64,000 bases of DNA from Bog-950 sp046329495 (lineage in GTDB: Bacteria; Bacteroidota; Bacteroidia; Chitinophagales; LD1): contig JAXLUO010000016.1 in NCBI GenBank assembly GCA_046329495.1, forward strand, positions 1 to 64,000, given 5' to 3'. Within the stretch, counting starts at the first letter, position 1, and every line of letters starts with the position of its first letter. This document shows positions 62,713 to 64,000 of this stretch, piece after piece. Under the pieces are notes generated by a model. It did not search any database. It was not told the DNA's origin and worked only from the letters and a program-made list of their open reading frames with translations. Made by a program: the position numbers and the translations under genes.

Positions 62713-63426
62713 TTAAAAGATATTAATAAACCCTAACTGCACTACAAATCCCTTACTATAAATAGAGTAATTCTTGTCGGTAACATTATAAAGCACGTTA
62801 TAAGAAACCATTAACGGGAAAAAGAAGTTCTTGCTCTGCAATAAGTTGTATCCTGCACCAATCAATAAGGCAGGAATGGTCTTATCCACTTTGGGAAGTT
62901 CAACATGGTAGGTATTACCAACCTGGGCTAATTGAGGGTTATAGATATCATCCAATCGACGATGTAGTACTTCTAACTTGGTTCTTGCAAAGAAGCCACG
63001 CCATATATTGTATTGCAGAAAAACGCCTCCCCCAAACGTATGCCAATTGGCATTGGTAGGATAAATGCGGCCCATGTTATCGGTAAACTGGATATTGCGA
63101 AAACCTGTATAGAAATATGTCAGGCCGCCCCCGGCATATAAACCTCCACCTGTGGCGTTCTTTTTGGGTGCCCAAATTTGGTAACCCACATAAGGCGACA
63201 AGCCAAAGTCGATACGCCCTTGCCCAATGGACAGGTTAAAGTTAGGTTCTATAATAAACTTGGATAGGTCAACTTTCTTTTTGCTTTTAAAACCCTGAAA
63301 ATCATCAGGCGGCATATTATTATCCTGCTGACGTGGCTTGCTTGTTGGAGGTGGTAAATCATCATCCTGTGCAAACAGAGGGCTAATGCCGGCTATTAAA
63401 CAAAAAAGTATCAGTAGTTTCTTCAC
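62713..63426 (-). CDS. outer membrane beta-barrel protein, hypothetical
   Basis: A 237-aa protein with a signal peptide (1-19, M-K-K-L-L-I-L-F-C-L-I-A-G, ending F-A-Q). An acidic/Pro-rich linker (about 20-45, D-D-D-L-P-P-P-T-S) follows. Then come about eight amphipathic beta-strands with aromatic girdles, ending in a hydrophobic strand with terminal Phe (G-F-I-N-I-F), typical of outer-membrane barrels. It is shorter than PorP/SprF proteins (about 300 aa), and I do not assign it there. It lies downstream of, and convergent with, the protease cluster. Function is unknown. Confidence 0.75.
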   Translation of the reverse strand: MKKLLILFCLIAGISPLFAQDDDLPPPTSKPRQQDNNMPPDDFQGFKSKKKVDLSKFIIEPNFNLSIGQGRIDFGLSPYVGYQIWAPKKNATGGGLYAGGGLTYFYTGFRNIQFTDNMGRIYPTNANWHTFGGGVFLQYNIWRGFFARTKLEVLHRRLDDIYNPQLAQVGNTYHVELPKVDKTIPALLIGAGYNLLQSKNFFFPLMVSYNVLYNVTDKNYSIYSKGFVVQLGFINIF

Positions 63427-63567
63427 AAGGTGTAATTATGCTGAAAAACGTTTACGAAGTTAAGGTATTTTATAAGACAGCCGGTTTCTTTACAAAGTTT
63501 AACCCAAGTGTGGCAAATGAGCCATTTTAACAGAAAAACGAATAATTCGACGCATAGGTTGCCCGGT

Positions 63568-64000
63568 TTAGCCAAAAATCTTGCCCGGGTTTAGTATGTT
63601 GTTAGGGTCAAACACTTTCTTGATATCCCGCATCAACTGCAGTTGCATTTCCCTGAACTTGATGTCCATATAAGGTATCTGAATCCAGCCAATGCCATGT
63701 TCTCCTGAAATAGTCCCTTTTAACTCAACCACCTTTTGGAATATCTCACGAATACCCTTCGGCACCTCTGTTTTCCAGTATTCATCTGATAATTGATCCT
63801 TAAGTATCCGGACATGAACATTCCCGTCGCCGGCATGACCATAACAAACCGATCGGAAATTATACTTCTCTCCTACGGCCTTTATATGCCTCAGCAACTC
63901 GGGCAAATCAGCACGCGGCACCACGGTATCTTCCTCAACGGTTACATTAGTCTTTTTAACCGCATAGGCAATATTGCGGCGCATACGCCATAAATCTGCC
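63568..64000 (-). CDS. GlcD-type FAD-binding oxidase, C-terminal part
   Basis: The open frame continues past the right edge (reading ...A-D-L-W-R-M-R-R-N-I at the edge), so the gene is partial. The visible 144 codons are the FAD_oxidase_C domain. G-H-A-G-D-G-N-V-H-V (typical of D-lactate/glycolate oxidase and D-2-hydroxyglutarate dehydrogenases), S-G-E-H-G-I-G-W and the end D-P-N-N-I-L-N-P-G-K-I can be seen. The family oxidises D-2-hydroxy acids with FAD in the cytoplasm or at the membrane. The exact substrate cannot be told from this part. Confidence 0.88.
   Translation of the reverse strand, partial: ADLWRMRRNIAYAVKKTNVTVEEDTVVPRADLPELLRHIKAVGEKYNFRSVCYGHAGDGNVHVRILKDQLSDEYWKTEVPKGIREIFQKVVELKGTISGEHGIGWIQIPYMDIKFREMQLQLMRDIKKVFDPNNILNPGKIFG

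Overview
The window looks like a chromosome segment of a Bacteroidota bacterium, most likely from the Chitinophagales/Sphingobacteriales side. Four large secreted proteins end in type IX secretion (T9SS) sorting domains, and there are long SprB-repeat arrays. TonB-dependent receptors carry Bacteroidota-type N-termini. Start codons lack Shine-Dalgarno sequences. Promoter -7 boxes of the form TAnnTTTG or TAnnTTCG sit just upstream of many genes. No tRNA, rRNA, CRISPR array or insertion sequence was seen.

Layout. 1-2.6 kb: right end of an integrated element (tyrosine recombinase plus an RteC-like ORF), ending at what looks like a tRNA 3'-tail attachment site. 2.6-3.03 kb: a small GIY-YIG nuclease gene bracketed by two copies of a tRNA-tail/palindrome/terminator repeat. 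3.1-15.2 kb: housekeeping and envelope genes: a NarL-type two-component pair, a lipoprotein, a PEBP-family protein, a 58-aa ORF, a frameshifted membrane-protein gene, a SulP transporter/beta-carbonic anhydrase operon, a TPR protein, an outer-membrane receptor and a glycerophosphodiesterase. 15.3-21.5 kb: a 2068-aa CHU_C-terminated adhesin-like protein made of three-domain super-repeats. 21.6-32.3 kb: ceramidase-like hydrolase, NadR-like kinase, TPR histidine kinase, a TPP riboswitch driving a TonB receptor, a DUF4139 protein and an OmpA-family protein. 32.4-39.9 kb: core genes guaB, tgt, lptG-like and pgk, plus a winged-helix regulator/membrane-protein pair with an operator-like leader. 39.9-40.95 kb: a 1-kb non-coding stretch with a good promoter, TGCACAA words, a roughly 96-bp duplication and six paired AGTGTAAAG repeats. 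41-45.6 kb: a GT-C-like membrane protein, a small membrane protein and gyrB. 45.9-62.6 kb: three consecutive large secreted metalloproteases (one M43, two M4) with PKD, CUB-like and SprB modules and T9SS tails. 62.7-64 kb: a beta-barrel protein and the C-terminal part of a GlcD-type FAD oxidase that runs off the right edge.

The strongest unexplained structures are: the GIY-YIG gene between tRNA-tail repeats; three TACGTA sites at exact 12-bp spacing over the integrase promoter; the ATAAAC/GTTTAT cluster before the regulator operon; the repeat-rich gap after pgk; and the exact 675-bp higher-order repeat (three SprB units, three times) in the 2724-aa protease. All functional calls rest on reading motifs by eye; no database search was run.
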